From: Dipylidium caninum
Lineage: Eukaryota > Platyhelminthes > Cestoda > Cyclophyllidea > Dipylidiidae
Reading direction: 5' to 3'
Length of the DNA stretch: 64,000 bases
NCBI GenBank assembly: GCA_017562135.1
Contig: QEYB01000841.1
Location: 62,001-126,000 of the forward strand
The translations under genes and the position numbers were made by a program. The notes below the pieces were generated by a model, which was not told the origin of the DNA, did no database searches, and saw only the letters and a program-made list of their open reading frames with translations. Position 1 is the stretch's first letter. Each line of letters opens with the position of its first letter. Of this stretch, positions 1-13,238 are shown in pieces.

Positions 1-859
1 CAAATATGAAGAATTTCTTGAATATATCTAGATTAAGGTGCGCACACGTAACTTGAACCCCAAATTATTCAAAGAACTAACAGATAATAGGGATTAATAG
101 CACTGAGACAGTGTCTTTCACCCTAGTCTTTTTACTCTTTACCCACACATCTGCTAAAGGTTGTTTATTGCCTTTTAATGATACAAAGATAAACTTTGGC
201 TTGAGCTGCGACCAAAACCAACAATTAAGCAAGGTGCATTTAATTAAACACCGGTGGGTAACTATCAAGAGTCAATATTTAAGTAGAGGTGAGCACGCTG
301 TGTTAAATCTTTCCGAAGGTTTGCTTTCTCTCAACCAATAGTCAAATATTAACCTTACCAATGTTACGGGGGCTTTTTCTACGTCTTTTAAGAGCCGTTC
401 TCTAAAACCGGTTCTCATGTCATTTGAACTATGACTTTTAACTAGCTCAAATAAAACCTCGTTTGTGTTGAATTTCAAAAGCTTTCCGTCTTACGGGAGT
501 ATAATATATGATACAGAAATGTGAAGCCACTTTCTATGCATTATTAGATATTCCATGTGGTTTAACATTTCTTGGATTACACTCGTGTTTTAAGAGTTCC
601 CAACATCATTATAACGAAATCCCATGGTAACAGCAGTGAGATCACTAACGAACTCACTGTGCAATTAACTTTGGAGAGGTATCGAAATCTAATGGGCCTA
701 AATAGATACCTTGTGACATTTGTATATTAATTTGATAACGGTCAGTAAATACGGTATTGTCCCACTTCTCCGAATGCAATTCGATAAACGAATGATGAAG
801 GTTCAACTTTAAATTGCAGGCTCACTTGCTATACCTACTAAAATATACCTAATTTCCAG
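1..859. other. Upstream sequence or intron of the GPCR gene
   Basis: No exon could be recognised here. The short open frames are not GPCR-like. The GPCR exon starting at 860 is preceded by a splice acceptor (tttccag), so at least the 3' part of this stretch is probably intron. The exons for TM1-TM4 should lie here or to the left of the window. Confidence 0.5.
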
Positions 860-2115
860 GGCGAATCGGAGGAATGGTTCTCCTACCCGGTATTGGCGAG
901 CTTTATCCTCTTTTTCCTCCTCCCCCTCATCATCATTACAATACTTTACATACTTATTCTTCGCGGGGTACGGAGATCAGTGAAGTTCATGCAAAATCTG
1001 CACCCAATTGAGAGATCATATCCCCCAACTTCGACAGAAGTCACCCTGCGTTTGCAGAGTGTACGCAAGCAATCATCGAAGCACCTCTCCATCTCTCCAT
1101 TGAAACGAGGGCGCAGTATCCTCTTGCGAGCGGGACACGACAAGAGAACCGCTAGGCAAAATCAAGAGCTTTGCCAAATTCAACACGTTCAACACCAGGC
1201 TCGAATGAGAACAAATAAGTCTTTAATTCGGATTCTTGGTGAGTGCACGCCCTGTTGAACTTAAGCATAAATATCACAGGATGTTAAAAAAAACAAGACA
1301 GCGCCAAGGGGGGAAATCACACCTACTTTGACACTTTGTTGCCTTCATATGATTAGTTGTACTCTTGGTTGGTGTAAGTAGAAGATCTGCGAAGCCTAAC
1401 ATGACCATCGCATGTGAACCAGCATGGCTGGTGTGTGACACACCCTGACATTATTGTCATGCTACCCTCCGCGGAGACATTTCTGGGTAATTGCTCTATA
1501 AAGATTGCTATCATTCAATCCAACGAAGGACTATAGGAGATAGATGTTCTAGCCTATTCCACGGTTGTGTGCACACAGAATTAGTCGGCTGCTGAAGCTG
1601 TGGGGAGGAAAAACCAAGATAAGACAAATTACTGATAATATTGTTTTCTAGATGTTAACCGATAGCGTTGACATAAATATCCTTATCTAGTGTGAATCAT
1701 GGCCATATTCCTCATTGAGTATACTTTCCGCAGATGGACCATACTTCTGACTGTAAACCATCCTTTTTGTCTTCTAGTCTGCATTGTGATCGCATTTTTC
1801 ACATGCTTTGCGCCCTTTCATGCGGAGAGGCTTTTGGTTGTGCTGGTCCCTGCTGAATTGTGGTATGACAACAAGATTCTCTGGAAAGTGCACGATGTGC
1901 TTTATCACATCTCGGGCATATGCCTCTTCGCCAACTCAGTATGCAATCCAATCCTCTACAACATCGTTTTTCGACGAATACGTGCTGAATTCAAGTCGGC
2001 ATTGATATGCTGTGGAAAGAAGCAACGACAGGCCGAGTATGAAAATAGCCGGGGCAGGTCATCCGTCTATAGACACTCGATGATATCGCAAAAACTAAGG
2101 AGTGAAGAACTATAG
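860..2115 (+). CDS. Neuropeptide-type GPCR, 3' two exons (TM5 to C-terminus), partial
   Basis: Rhodopsin-class receptor of the plasma membrane. Two exons are visible: 860-1238 and 1778-2115. The acceptor is tttccag|GGC, the donor is CTTG|gtgagt, the 539-nt intron ends cttctag, and the codon split across the junction restores Val. Exon one carries TM5 (FILFFLLPLIIITILYILI, with the conserved Pro) and a basic third intracellular loop. Exon two carries TM6 with CFAPFH, a variant of the usual CWxP, then TM7 with NPILY, followed by a CCGKK C-tail that could be palmitoylated. The APFHAERL segment is typical of neuromedin-U/pyrokinin and related peptide receptors (family knowledge; the ligand is not proven). 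TM1-TM4, including the DRY motif, are not in view. The stop is TAG at 2113-2115. Confidence 0.82.
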
Positions 2116-5100
2116 ACAATGTCATTTGCAATTCTTCTCTCACCATGCACCCTTGTTTTTACCGACTGTACTTCCCCATCTGCCTGCCTACCCTCCTACT
2201 TCCCTCCTTTCTCCTCCTCTTATTCTCTAGAATTTAAGTGAATTAACCTCACCTTTGTCATCTCCTGCTAAGAAGGTAGTGGCAATGGTAAAGCCGACTT
2301 GGCCCAGATTATTCATGGGAAGATACTCTCTAGTGGTAAGACTAAGGCGTATTTTTTAATTACAAGGTACCGAATGCAATCGGCGCCGATAGCCAACCAA
2401 AGCGTTGGGCAACATTAGAAGAAAGCTCCTCACCTACAATTAGGAGAACTTAATTCTAATGATAGGTGTGCCATCTCGGCTCTTTTGGCAATTCGACAGG
2501 CTTTTGGCCAAAGATTATCTGACTGAGGTTGATCTTTCACAGATTCCACTTTTTTTTCCTTTCGTTTAAAGGAAAGTGTATGAAAAAGAGCGGCTCAGAA
2601 AAGTTTTTCAGGGGAGACCGACGTTCCAGACATTGGAATTTGAGACTGTCTCTATTTTTCTCATTGGACTTGGTCCCACATATAAAGTCACTGACAGCCC
2701 TAATCACGAAAGCATTTCCCCTTCAAGACTGGACATTTACTAGTCATGAGTAAAAAGTGAATAAAATACTTCTCTATTATTTACTAATGGACGTGTCGAA
2801 ATCGCATTAATTATTCTGATATTTTCCTGGGTTCGCGCAGGTTGACGCTAGGTCGGCTTGCTGCAATAAACCGACCTCCCAACATGTCTCATCACTGGGG
2901 CTTGATAACTTTCGAAAGTGTTGACCCATTCAATTTTTATAACCTTTAACATACCTTTTTGGTTGGACACTATCACCTAGATGTTTGTCAATGATATGAG
3001 TCAATTAGGAGACCTGCAGGACCGATGTGCCTAAGTGTCCTTCCCTCCATTTGTATGTGCCCTGTCACGTTTCGTTGACACCATTTAAAGCCTCAATTGC
3101 TTCACTAGGTAAAAAGGGCTATCAGGTTGGAATAGTCGAGTAACATGAAATAGGGTCATGGGAAGGGTTCACCTGATGCCAAATCTCAAATCGACTACAA
3201 CCGGTTAGATTTCACACGTCGTCAGGCCTGATGTTATGTGATTTTCACAAGCAATGTTAATAAATTTGAATTCCCATGTGACTATTAACTAGATGAACTT
3301 AAAATTACTGTGATGATGAGCTAAACTTTTAGATTGTCTCATATTCGGAAGAGTAAAACAAAATCGTTCATTTGGGAAGGAGGTACAGTCCATTGTTGAC
3401 ATGACTGTGTGAGCAGACGGGGAAATGAATGAAACTTCCGATCCGTTGATGCCCAGGAAATGAGTGGATGACGGCTCATCCTACTGAAGCGTTGTTAGAT
3501 CTTGCTGAAATTTTCTTCGCGAATTCGTTGTATCTGCCACCATCATTTTAGTTATATCTCGAGGAGAAATGTGATATTCCAAGTACGATGTATCGTGTTT
3601 TCCTTAATTAAAGTAGACACACACACTTTTACGATGCATCACCAAGGGGCAATTAACATCATTACATTATTTTGGGGACTGAGATGAGTCGGGTTCTCAA
3701 AGTAAATTAGGAAGAAAGTCCCACTTTGGCATTTTCATTATATCCACATTCTATTTAAAGCTTTACTAGTATAAAAACTTGTGGGTGAATAATGTAGGCA
3801 TGATTATCATCTTTACCGGCTTCCCCACATACTTTGACTACTTCCATCAAGTATAACGCAATTAGAAGAGAGATGAGGAAAAAGCGAATAAATTTGGTGG
3901 ATGAGTAGTATCTTTATTGCTAACTTGTTTAAATTGCGATGCATTAGTAGGCCATAAAACTTGCTACAATTTATCTCAAGTCATCAAAGGAAAATAAGAA
4001 AGGTTTCAGCTAAAATAAACCTGACAAACCCTAAATCTCAGTGATTTCCCATGTCCATCTCCATGTCAGATGGGATTATCCGAAAAACAAATTGAAAGTT
4101 ATTTAAAGGTAATCGGACATTTTTTAATTGTATTAAGGACTTCCCATGACTTCTTAGATCCCATGCTACAACCATAATAAAGGAGTTGTTCTTCGTATCT
4201 ACGCCGAGGCAGAATTGGGTGCTCGTACGGCTGCAAACGACTAAGTGTGCGTTCTAAGTGGAAGCTGAGATGCACACCCTCCTCATAGCCTCTTCTGGGA
4301 AGGACCCCCCCTCTCCCAACCTGTCACATCAAAACAGCAATAGTTAGTAGCCTGATGCAATTTTCTCATCGTTTTGCCCTCAGGAACCTTATCTTCAATG
4401 TATGTAGGCAAATATCTCCACTTTGGTTATGGTACAGGCATTCGATTCGACAGGAACAAATTTTATTATGGTGAACTATTATCACATTCCACTTACCGTC
4501 CCGCCCACACACCACATCGGCGTATGCAAGGTAAGTTCGGATATTTGCTTTGTTATTCAACTCCTCTGACGACAAGATTACCAACGGGCTCCTGAGAGTT
4601 TCTCGGGTTAGGGGGCTTTAAGTACCACTTCGCCTACCTGCCCCCACCCTCGCTCCCCCAACTCCCCAGAGCGGTAATCGCTCACTGTTGTATCCTCGCA
4701 TACTTTGACTAGACATCTATTTCTGTTTTGAATGAAAGGTGACAGGACTAAGGGTCTATCAATTTCCTTTTAATATACATCAGTGTTGGTTGTCATCTAA
4801 AAGGGTGAGCAGTTGGTTAATGCTTGGACAGAAGTTTAATATGTCATTAGTGTGCGGCCGAGACAAAAGTTGAGATCGGCTGATTATTGACAGGGTGATG
4901 CTTTGACAAGGTCGATGGGTAGAGAGGTCTTTTTCTAGAAAATGTCAGGTCACATCAATGGCCAGGTTGTTTTCTTCGTCTCATTTGCTATTTCTCCAAA
5001 CGCTTCAATCCGATTTAGCCTTTCAATTAATGACTCCCTAGACGGCCGAAAGTGACCGAGACATTATGGCAGCAAGTGTTTGTGACTACGTGATTTTACT

Positions 5101-5746
5101 ATTTCCCATTCGTCTCGCCGACTTCGCCCTCCATTCTTAATCCCTCGGGCCCAGGTGTCGTCGGGCTCCCCTCCAAACCACCTCCCCTAACTTGACCTCC
5201 GCCTCTCATCTACATTTCGCCCTCCTCCACCGCGATCGCTTACTGTAGAGACTACGTCGGTTTAGCACCTGATTCTTCATTTCAGTGCACTTTTAGCAAC
5301 TCAATTTTCTTCACCTACGTCGTTTGCACTTCACATGGCGCCATAATTTTCTGATGTGACTGCTGTTTTTGCCTCTTCTGAGCATTAATAATTTAATGCA
5401 TTACGGACATACCTTCTTGACGGACATACCTTCTTGACACTTCTGAGGAGACTCGGCACTCAGACGCTCACAAGTGTTACATCTGATAACAGAGGCGGGC
5501 ATTCTCATCCCTACCTTTTGGCCAACTAAATCAACAATGCGTAAGAACTATCCGCTTCTGACTTTAACTCCAAAATAGGGCCCTTACCCCTCCACTTCTT
5601 GAGGTCTCTGGTTTTGAAAGAATTGCAGAGTAGATACTGTTCCATGTTAATTGGCATTAGAGCTGTCAATCCTTTGCTGTACTCATGACTTTAGTGACCA
5701 TTTTACAACCGACGGGGTACAAAATTGGTATCAGGTAACCCATTTA
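2116..5746. other. Intergenic DNA, no gene recognised
   Basis: Only short open frames with no recognisable domain. A receptor 3' UTR must begin just after 2115. A small tandem duplication at 5404-5437 is listed separately. No RNA gene or transposon was recognised. Confidence 0.4.
5404..5437. repeat. Tandem duplication of a 17-bp unit (two copies)
   Basis: The unit cggacataccttcttga occurs twice back to back with no mismatch. It lies in intergenic DNA just upstream of the mariner cluster and has no visible coding context. Confidence 0.9.
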
Positions 5747-6365
5747 TTGTGTTGGCAGCTAAGTCACTGCAGATTGTGCCGATAGATGGATTTTGCAATT
5801 TCTTTTATTCCATCAACCTATTCAAAGAACTTAACTGTCTTTCTCTTCTTTGGACTTTAACCTTTCGTTTGGTGCAAAATTCTATAATTCACTCCTGTAG
5901 TTTTGTTTTAAGTCTATTGTAAAATGAAAGAACAAGCCGTACACATCGCGTATATTTTAATGTATTATATCCGAAAAGGCAAGAACGCATCGCACGCAAG
6001 ATAGAAGTGATGCGCCACAGATGGGAGTGAAGCCTTGAGGAAAGAAAGGCAGTGTCGTCAAAGTTTGTCTGTCAGAATGCGTTTTAGTGATTTTTCGTCT
6101 GAAAACGTTCAATGATCTGGCCGTCCATCTCGCTGAAGTCAACGAGACCCGCATCCATCGAGGCTATCGTCGAAGCGGATCGTCAGAGCGCAACACTTGA
6201 TGTCGCAGAGAAGCTCAGGTGCGAATTGCCTACATGCATTGAAGTAATTAAACCTCGATCTTTGGCTACCTTACCAGCTTAATGGAACTCATAAGCATCT
6301 GCCATTCGCATCCAAAGAGAACCTGACCAGGAGAGCGTTTTAGGAGGTGAGAAATTACATGCGAC
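5747..6365 (+). mobile_element. Decayed mariner transposon, 3'-truncated copy
   Basis: This stretch matches the start of the element at 6684: both share the motif around agatggatttt, then cgcatcgcacgcaa and gtgggagtgaagcc-like sequence in the same order and spacing. The implied transposase N-terminal region is broken by stops and frameshifts. Similarity fades after about 6365, so only the 5' part of the element survives. The left end is set by alignment to the other copy, not by a clear terminal repeat, and both ends are approximate. Confidence 0.7.
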
Positions 6366-6683
6366 TGTCCACTTCATTTTGGTGTCAGTGCTAAGGAAAG
6401 TAAGCCCTTGCAATCCTCCTAGAATTTATTATCCTGTTAAGAGAGGAGAATTTTCCCCTCTTTCCACTTAACTGAGCCAGACCGACTGTGGCAGCGTCAA
6501 TCAGTGAATGGTACTTTTGCCTCCTAATGTTGCTTTTCGAAAATAGCCTGCTTGACTACGAGCTTATTTGAGGTGGAATATTTCACCCGCACATAATGTC
6601 CCTTGGGGATGCTGCCACACCGACTAGCAAAGATCGTCTAGGTTGTGTTCGTTTGGGCTGTGACACCTTTAAGACGCAGGGCA

Positions 6684-7925
6684 TTAGGTTAGATGACAAC
6701 TAAGTAATTGCGCATAATGTTGAAAGATGGATTTTAGACTTTCTTTTGTTCCGTTAACGTGTTCAAAGTACTTAAATCATATTTCGTTTCTTATTATCTG
6801 GACACTCACTTTTTACTTAGTATAAAATTACCTAGACTAGTTGTGCAGTTTTGTTGTACCTCAATTTGCAAATGGAAGAATAGGACATGCACTTCAGAAT
6901 CAAGTTATTGTATTATTTCCGAACAGTCAAGAATGCATCGCACGCAATCAGGAAGTCCTGTGCCACAGGTGGGAGTGAAGCCTTAAAGAAAGGAAGACAG
7001 TATCGTCAAAATTGGTCTGTCAGCTTTCGTTGTGTTGATTTTTCCCAGAAAAATACTCAACGATCTGGCCGACCGTCCAGTTGAAGGTGACGAAGACCCA
7101 CATTAGTCAGGGACATTGTCGAAACAGACCGTCGGAGCGCAACAGGCGTGATGTTGCAGAGAAATTCGTATGCGATTCGCAGACATGCATTGAAGAAAAA
7201 AGATTGAAAAAGCTGAAAACTGGATAGTTGGATTCATCACCAGCTTAAGAAAGTTCATTTGGAGCAACACATTTGTCATTGGCTTCTAAAAGGCAACGAA
7301 AATGATCCATTTCTGAAGAGACTATTACCTGGTAACGAATGGCGGAACGAATGGCGGATGGTTTATAACAATGTTGGTCTAAAAGACCACGTGTGATGCA
7401 AGATTTACCAGTCCAGACAACATCGAAAGCATATATTCGCCGGTAAAAGATTATGCTGTCCGTCTGGTGGGATTATAAGGGAACTCTACACTTTGAGCTT
7501 TTGCCAAACAACTAGGCGGTCATTGTAAGCGTCCACGTTCAACAACTCGCCACATTGAGCATTCAGGAGTGGAAACTCGTGAGGGCTTTGTTGTCTACCA
7601 TGGTAAAGCGAAAGCCACACATCTTTGGTAACCCGTCAGGAATTGTTGGACCTGAGCTGTGAGGTCTTGGCAAATCCGCCAGGTAACTCTGATTGCACGC
7701 TTTCTGACCATCATTTATTTCGTCGTTCCGTGCAGAACTCCCTAAACGGTAAAATTTTCGATGACGCTCCTAACCTTAGTTTTTCGATAGCAGACATCTG
7801 AAAGTTTATGAATGCGGAATTATGATGCTGCCTGAACGATGACGAGAGAAAGTTGACGAAGCTGGACGGGATCCGAAAGAGCGAAATTTATATTTTCGGA
7901 CGGAAATTGTGAATTTCCATTTTCA
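6684..7925 (+). mobile_element. Mariner transposon, near full length but decayed (transposase pseudogene)
   Basis: The left end reads ttaggttagatgacaactaa, close to the terminal repeat of many mariner elements (TTAGGTT start). Fragments of mariner transposase appear in order across all three frames: the paired-like DNA-binding part with RSGRPSS near 7058-7083, a V..DRRSA stretch near 7120, a V.WWDYKG-like catalytic core near 7460-7490, and a SDHHLFRR..QNSLNGK stretch near 7705-7755 that corresponds to the conserved SDYHLFRSLQ region. Many stops and frameshifts make it inactive. A 12-bp direct duplication (aacgaatggcgg) lies near 7336-7359. No clean right terminal repeat was seen. It lies in direct orientation with the truncated copy upstream. 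Confidence 0.8.
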
Positions 7926-9793
7926 GACGAGGTCTTATGTGTCGTTCTCCTCCTCTAAACACCACTTAATATTCTGTCTTTTTTACTTCACCCCTTTAGG
8001 ACACATCATTGGTTGACTAGGTGATCTGAATAGTCTTGGAGATGTCATGGGTGCTGGTGGTTGGTGGGCTTGTTTCATCCTCCCTACCGTAACGGGGATT
8101 CTGTCGGACAAAAGGGTCAGCGTTGGTCTCACGAAGTGGTTAAGTAGACTTTGGCTGCACACTCCTTTCTGGTCCTTTCCTCTAAACTTCGGTAGTGTCT
8201 TCCCAACGGAGGGCGGAAGTTAAACAATTTCCGGGTGGAATGTTTGCGCTGCCTACTCAGAAATAGTGTGAACTTTTGAAAGGGCAAAATGTGGTTTTTA
8301 TTCCTTGTCTTCCTCATTCACCTCTCCGCGGCCGATTACGACGGAGCACCTCCTGAACCGTCCAATGAATCATTCATTTGTGGTAATCAAGAGAAAACCT
8401 TGGGAGTGCTGCCCTTCCTTTTTACAGAAAGGGGAGGAGAAAAAGAGAGATGGTCTGGGAGTAAAGGCCAAGAATTTGAAATTTACAACCCCACCCGTTA
8501 GGTCATATTACCCCGACCCCGAGTTACCTCACTTGGGGTGCGAGACGCTGCCGCTGCACTCTGAGGCAGTTGCCAAACAGAGGACAACCAAATTTAGGCG
8601 AATGAGTAGAGTCTGGCCAAACTATCGCCTTGCCTGGGCGAAATCGTTCTGAGGCTTCAGAAGGCGGCATATTCAAGGCCACAGAGGCTTATCCTAATCC
8701 CCTTGGAGGGAAGAGGGAAGAGACACCGCTCCCACACCACCATGAGGTGATTTACAAATCCGGCGTACTAAGATGTCTCGTTGGTCGGTAAATTTTTATG
8801 TATATTTTGGCTTAGTCCTCTGTCTAAGCCCAAACATTGTCGCGATGCGTTGAATTTATAAGTTTGATTCACTGCGAGAAAATCCAGTACCCAGGTCAGA
8901 TATCACCCACAAAATCCGAGCATGAAACAATTTTTGGAGGCATAATCTTCCTTATGCAACAACAGGAGACACTAACCCGTAGGGTCTTTCCGCTCGGCTT
9001 TCCACAAATCACTCACGTTTTTCATGCTTTCCACAGGAATGACCTCACCCGTTAGACTCTTGCGCTGCCACAAAAAGGGTCCTTTGATCAACTAAGGTAT
9101 TACTTTTCTCCCACCCGCCTGGTGTTTTGTTCCGGTAATAGGGGAAGTTTGTGAGAAAAAAGATTCTTCGTACTCTAGCGAGCTGCCTAGAGCTCTTACA
9201 GTCCTCCGTACAGCCTCGAATGGTGGACAAGCAGTTTTCAAATACTCCATCGACGCCTCTCTAGGCCTCCTGTTAATCGTGGATGAATTGGTACTGGCAC
9301 ATGGTGCAGGTATCCTCACCGCTTAGTGTGAAAAAGCTTTTCGCTTTTAAAGTTAATTCCCTTTTCCACACTTGTAGTTGGTTTTCAACTACTTAATGCA
9401 TTCAGCCATTACATGCTTGTCGACACTGGGGAATAGGCAATTCCCCCATGCGCCTTCACTAAGGTCACTTAGTTGATACATGAAATCCTCCAAAATGAAG
9501 AGGATTTTTCTCCTGTCACCTTGAATTACATCTGTGGGCTTTTTTTTCTGAATAAACATTTCGAGCCGGTAAATATAAGATTCACCGGAATGCCCAATTC
9601 GTCTTTGTGGAGAAAAGAAAGGAAATTTTTTACTGTTAATGAACTGTATCGCAATAAAATTGCTATTATTAGTAATTATTTCTTGCAAGTGTGGGAGCAT
9701 TTTGTGTATTCCATTTCGAAAAATGTTTCATCTCTTGATGTAAAAAACTAAAAAGTGTTTGTTGGATTTCTACGTTTGTCAATTCTTTGCCCT
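7926..9793. other. Intergenic DNA, no gene recognised
   Basis: Open frames of up to 115 codons on both strands have no recognisable motif and overlap one another. I see no splice-bounded exon, RNA gene or additional transposon end. Confidence 0.4.
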
Positions 9794-10514
9794 TCAAACA
9801 CTTTTGTAGGGACAAAAACGAGTGATAATCAGTGGAAGGGTGTTAAGTCCAGGGGGATATAGTATTTGCCACATGATTTCCCAGCTTAATTCTACAATGT
9901 TTTGGTGAGCTCTCAAAGCATCATGCGGCCTGGCGTTATTATGATGCAGCATTATTTCCTTCCTCTCCAACATCGGTGGTCTCTTTTCCTCGACTGCTGT
10001 CTTCAACTTACCCAGTTGCTGGCACTACTTCACCGAACCAGCTTAATTCGCTTGCTTTTGATGGCTTATAATGCCCCCTTCCTTACGATTTTTCCTTTGG
10101 TGATCCACTTTTCATCCCCCCGAGAAAACGGAGATGCGCATATGACGACTCGATCGTCCAAATTCTTCTGAGTTCATCTATGTGGCGCCCATTTTGAATA
10201 TTTCCCCATCAATCCTATCCTCCACATATGGTGCGAATTAAGCTGTTTGCGTGCTACCAGGTCAGAAAAGAATCTTGCTCCATCATGGTCTTAACAACAT
10301 TGTGCTCAATGAAAGATGGTCGCCAAGAAAGTGGCTTATCAGTAAGGTCAAAAGCGCCTGGTTCAAATGTTTTGAACTGCCGTCTCCATGTCCTCTCCCA
10401 AACTCCACCTTGACCAAACACTTTCACTAGATTTCTTCATGCTTTTGTAGCATTTCTTTCCTGTTGGAATTCGTATAAAATACTGTTCCGTGAATGAACT
10501 TCATCGGTGAACAT
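9794..10514 (-). mobile_element. Mariner transposase pseudogene, inverted copy
   Basis: Read on the minus strand from an ATG at 10514-10512, the frame gives ILYEFQQERNATKA, a stop, RNLVKVFG, then FDLTDKPLSWRPS and VVKTMMEQD. These match the N-terminal helix-turn-helix part of mariner transposase (usual form: FDL.D.PRSGRPS). Further on, an uninterrupted 70-codon frame at 10006-9794 holds IMLHHNNARPHDALRAHQ, the mariner catalytic region (HHDNARPH), followed by a YPPGLNTLPLIITRF stretch where PPYSPDLAPSDYHLF is expected. The middle is missing or scrambled. The element is dead. It belongs to a different sequence version from the two copies at 5.7-7.9 kb. Confidence 0.85.
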
Positions 10515-13238
10515 GGCTACCCAGTCGCTCCACACGTGACCTCAACGTGAATCAACTTTGTTCTAATTAATTTGTTACGCCAGTATGCATACGTGAAGCG
10601 ATTAAAATAGAAAGCCGAAAATGAGCCACATAAACATATATTATGCTATTATTCTCGTCCACATCTTCTATTTCAGTGTGAAACATGGTCGAGCCTACTT
10701 TGGAGGGATCTACTACGAAAGGCAATCACTCATTGTCGGAAAAAGGACTTGAACGGACGACTAGTAGGTTTGCATAACATCCTCTGAGGCCGATTGACGT
10801 CGGGTTATACGATTGTGCTGTTACAGGACGAGAGGCCGGAAAGGCTGTGAAAGTACAGCATACGAGACAGGACGATTTAAAAAGTGTGGTTGTCATCTCG
10901 ACTCGTACTGATTTATCAGTAAATGAAAACGGGTGTGACGGACTGAAAAATATACTCAGTCGGCATTAACAGCCCCATACTGTGGCCATCCAACCAACTC
11001 TTGGACGGTGCGAGGGACTGGGAAAAGTGGTTTTATTGCGAGCAGGTATGAAGATGGAGATAAGAGTTACCTCGTAAAAGAGGTTTTAGCCTCTTCTCCC
11101 TCCCTCCTTCTCAACCCTCGTGCCCCGCCTCTTCCATGTGAGACGGTCAAAATGTCCCGCCTCGGATGGCAGATGCCGCGAAACAGCGGTAGGGGTGTCA
11201 CAATTAATTTGTCGCATAGCCCGTGGGGCTGAATGCCATCTCGCTTCAGGCCTCGGTGATTTTGGCAAATGCTGCCGCTAAATTTGATAAATTTGGCGGG
11301 TAAGTAACCACAGAGTCCGACCTAGTGCGTTAGAGGCGGTGACAACTGTCCGCTTACCCCAATCCAATTTGGAGATGCTCCATTCCCCACTATCCCTGTT
11401 GGTCACTTAGGCTGAGGTGAATCTCGGGGTGAATCGCAGATGCCAAGTCGAGCAAAAAAGCTTTTTTGGAAGTTGGGGTTGGATCGCATTCTGGCAGCGA
11501 AGAGGACATTATCTTGAGTGTAACCAAACTGTAAGGACGAACCAGTGGCAAAGGCACAAGAAAGATGCCACCTTCTTGGCTGTGAGTTATAAGTCCATAC
11601 AGAAAACGGTTGCAGAGCTTGTCTCCTAGACCATGGCAGTGCTACTAAGTACGACATGATCCCGTGGATATGCTGAAGTGCTCATAAGCTCCTTTGGCAA
11701 AGGTTGAAGTGACTCGACCACCATTGTCCTCCCTTGGGGTGGGCTTGCCCAAACTCATATTAAATAAAGCCAAGGGGCATTTACTCAACATTTACTCAAA
11801 GGATCTTGAGTTATCAGCTTGTTCGTTCACGCAACCACCACCTCTACTAAATAGAAGCAAAAAGGCTAACTCAAAAAGTGGGACGGAGTTCTTCTGATCA
11901 AAATGCGTCACTTCCTGTTTGAACCACACGAGTGCCTAACCAGTTACAACCAATTCAATAGGTCTCGACCACTTGGCAACACGTGAAGTACCTGACCACC
12001 AAGCTGGAGTGCTAAACACGGTCGGTAACACAGCATGGAAGTGCCCGAACCGGATAATTGGTGGCCGAGTGCCGGGACGAAGTCCCAAGCCTTAAATCCA
12101 CTGAATTAGTCGCACATTTCCCCAGGTGAAGGCTAAGACGAGTAGTAAGGGGACTCGGAGGATGCATTCTGTCGAACAGCCTTAATACACTCGAAACGGA
12201 GACCGAGCAAATAAAAAGCCATGAAATTCTCCCTTCTGAAAAATAAGTTGCCAGTGACCCAACTTCAAAATGAGAAAAAAGTGCATCAAGCGGGCAAAAC
12301 ATCTGGATTACATCGGGCCATGAGTGTAGTATACCGTTAGCCCTGTCTCACCGTTCCGCATTCGTAGTCGTTGAAGTGGGTAGTTATTGCGGACTAATTG
12401 CCTAAAGCCGATGTAGAATAGGAACTATTAAAAGCCCCCCAGTCCTGGCAATTTGATCGGCAAAGTTACCTCGTAGGAAGAAATGTTTAGACTGCTTCGC
12501 AGCGCTGCAACAAAATGGTGCCTACCCACAAGAACTACTTCAACTCTTCCATATTCACTGTGGTACTTCTACGGCGCATTCAACGTAACGCCCAAGTCGC
12601 ACAAGTAAAAAATGCCAAGGAGGCTCCAGTGAGAGTGTGGAGGAGAAACGACCCCCTACGGAACGGATCAGTTGTTCCAACCCTCGTCTGCACCAACATC
12701 AAGCCCCTTCAGCAGCAGACATCTTGTCACCACTAGTAGTGCATACCGCGAATGAATTTCGGGCAGAAGTAGTAGCCTAAACTCTTGAAATGGAATTTTC
12801 GTGACCTCTAATCGGTGTATTTACAAAATTAGCACTTTTGACACACATCTTCGATGGGTTAGAGCAAGTCGGAGTACTGCATTAGTGACAGCAGTAGACA
12901 AGTTCAGTTCGGAGTAGTCAGGGCCAAGCGGCAGCCGTACTGACCGCTCTCTCATCAGATTCCGACGCGTTTGATTTGACTGCGAGAATACTGGTCGCAT
13001 TACTTGTGGCAGCAAGCAACCGCCTTAGATAGGATAAGAACACTGGTCACTGTACAGAATGACTGGAGACAATAGAGAAAGTCAAGAAGTAGACTGATAA
13101 AACACGCAAGTAATTTCTTAGAAAAACAACCCTGGTGCGATAGGAGACAAGAAACTCTAATAGTGATTGTCAAGCGCATGCCAGTTATATCACAGAACTT
13201 CGTGTGCGTGCAATGCTGCGAACAGATAGTCGCAAACT
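10515..13238. other. Intergenic DNA downstream of the CABLES-like gene
   Basis: This includes the 3' flank of the minus-strand CABLES-like gene, which stops at 13239-13241. Several open frames of 60-96 codons occur on both strands and look like chance frames. No domain, RNA gene or clear repeat boundary was recognised. Confidence 0.4.
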
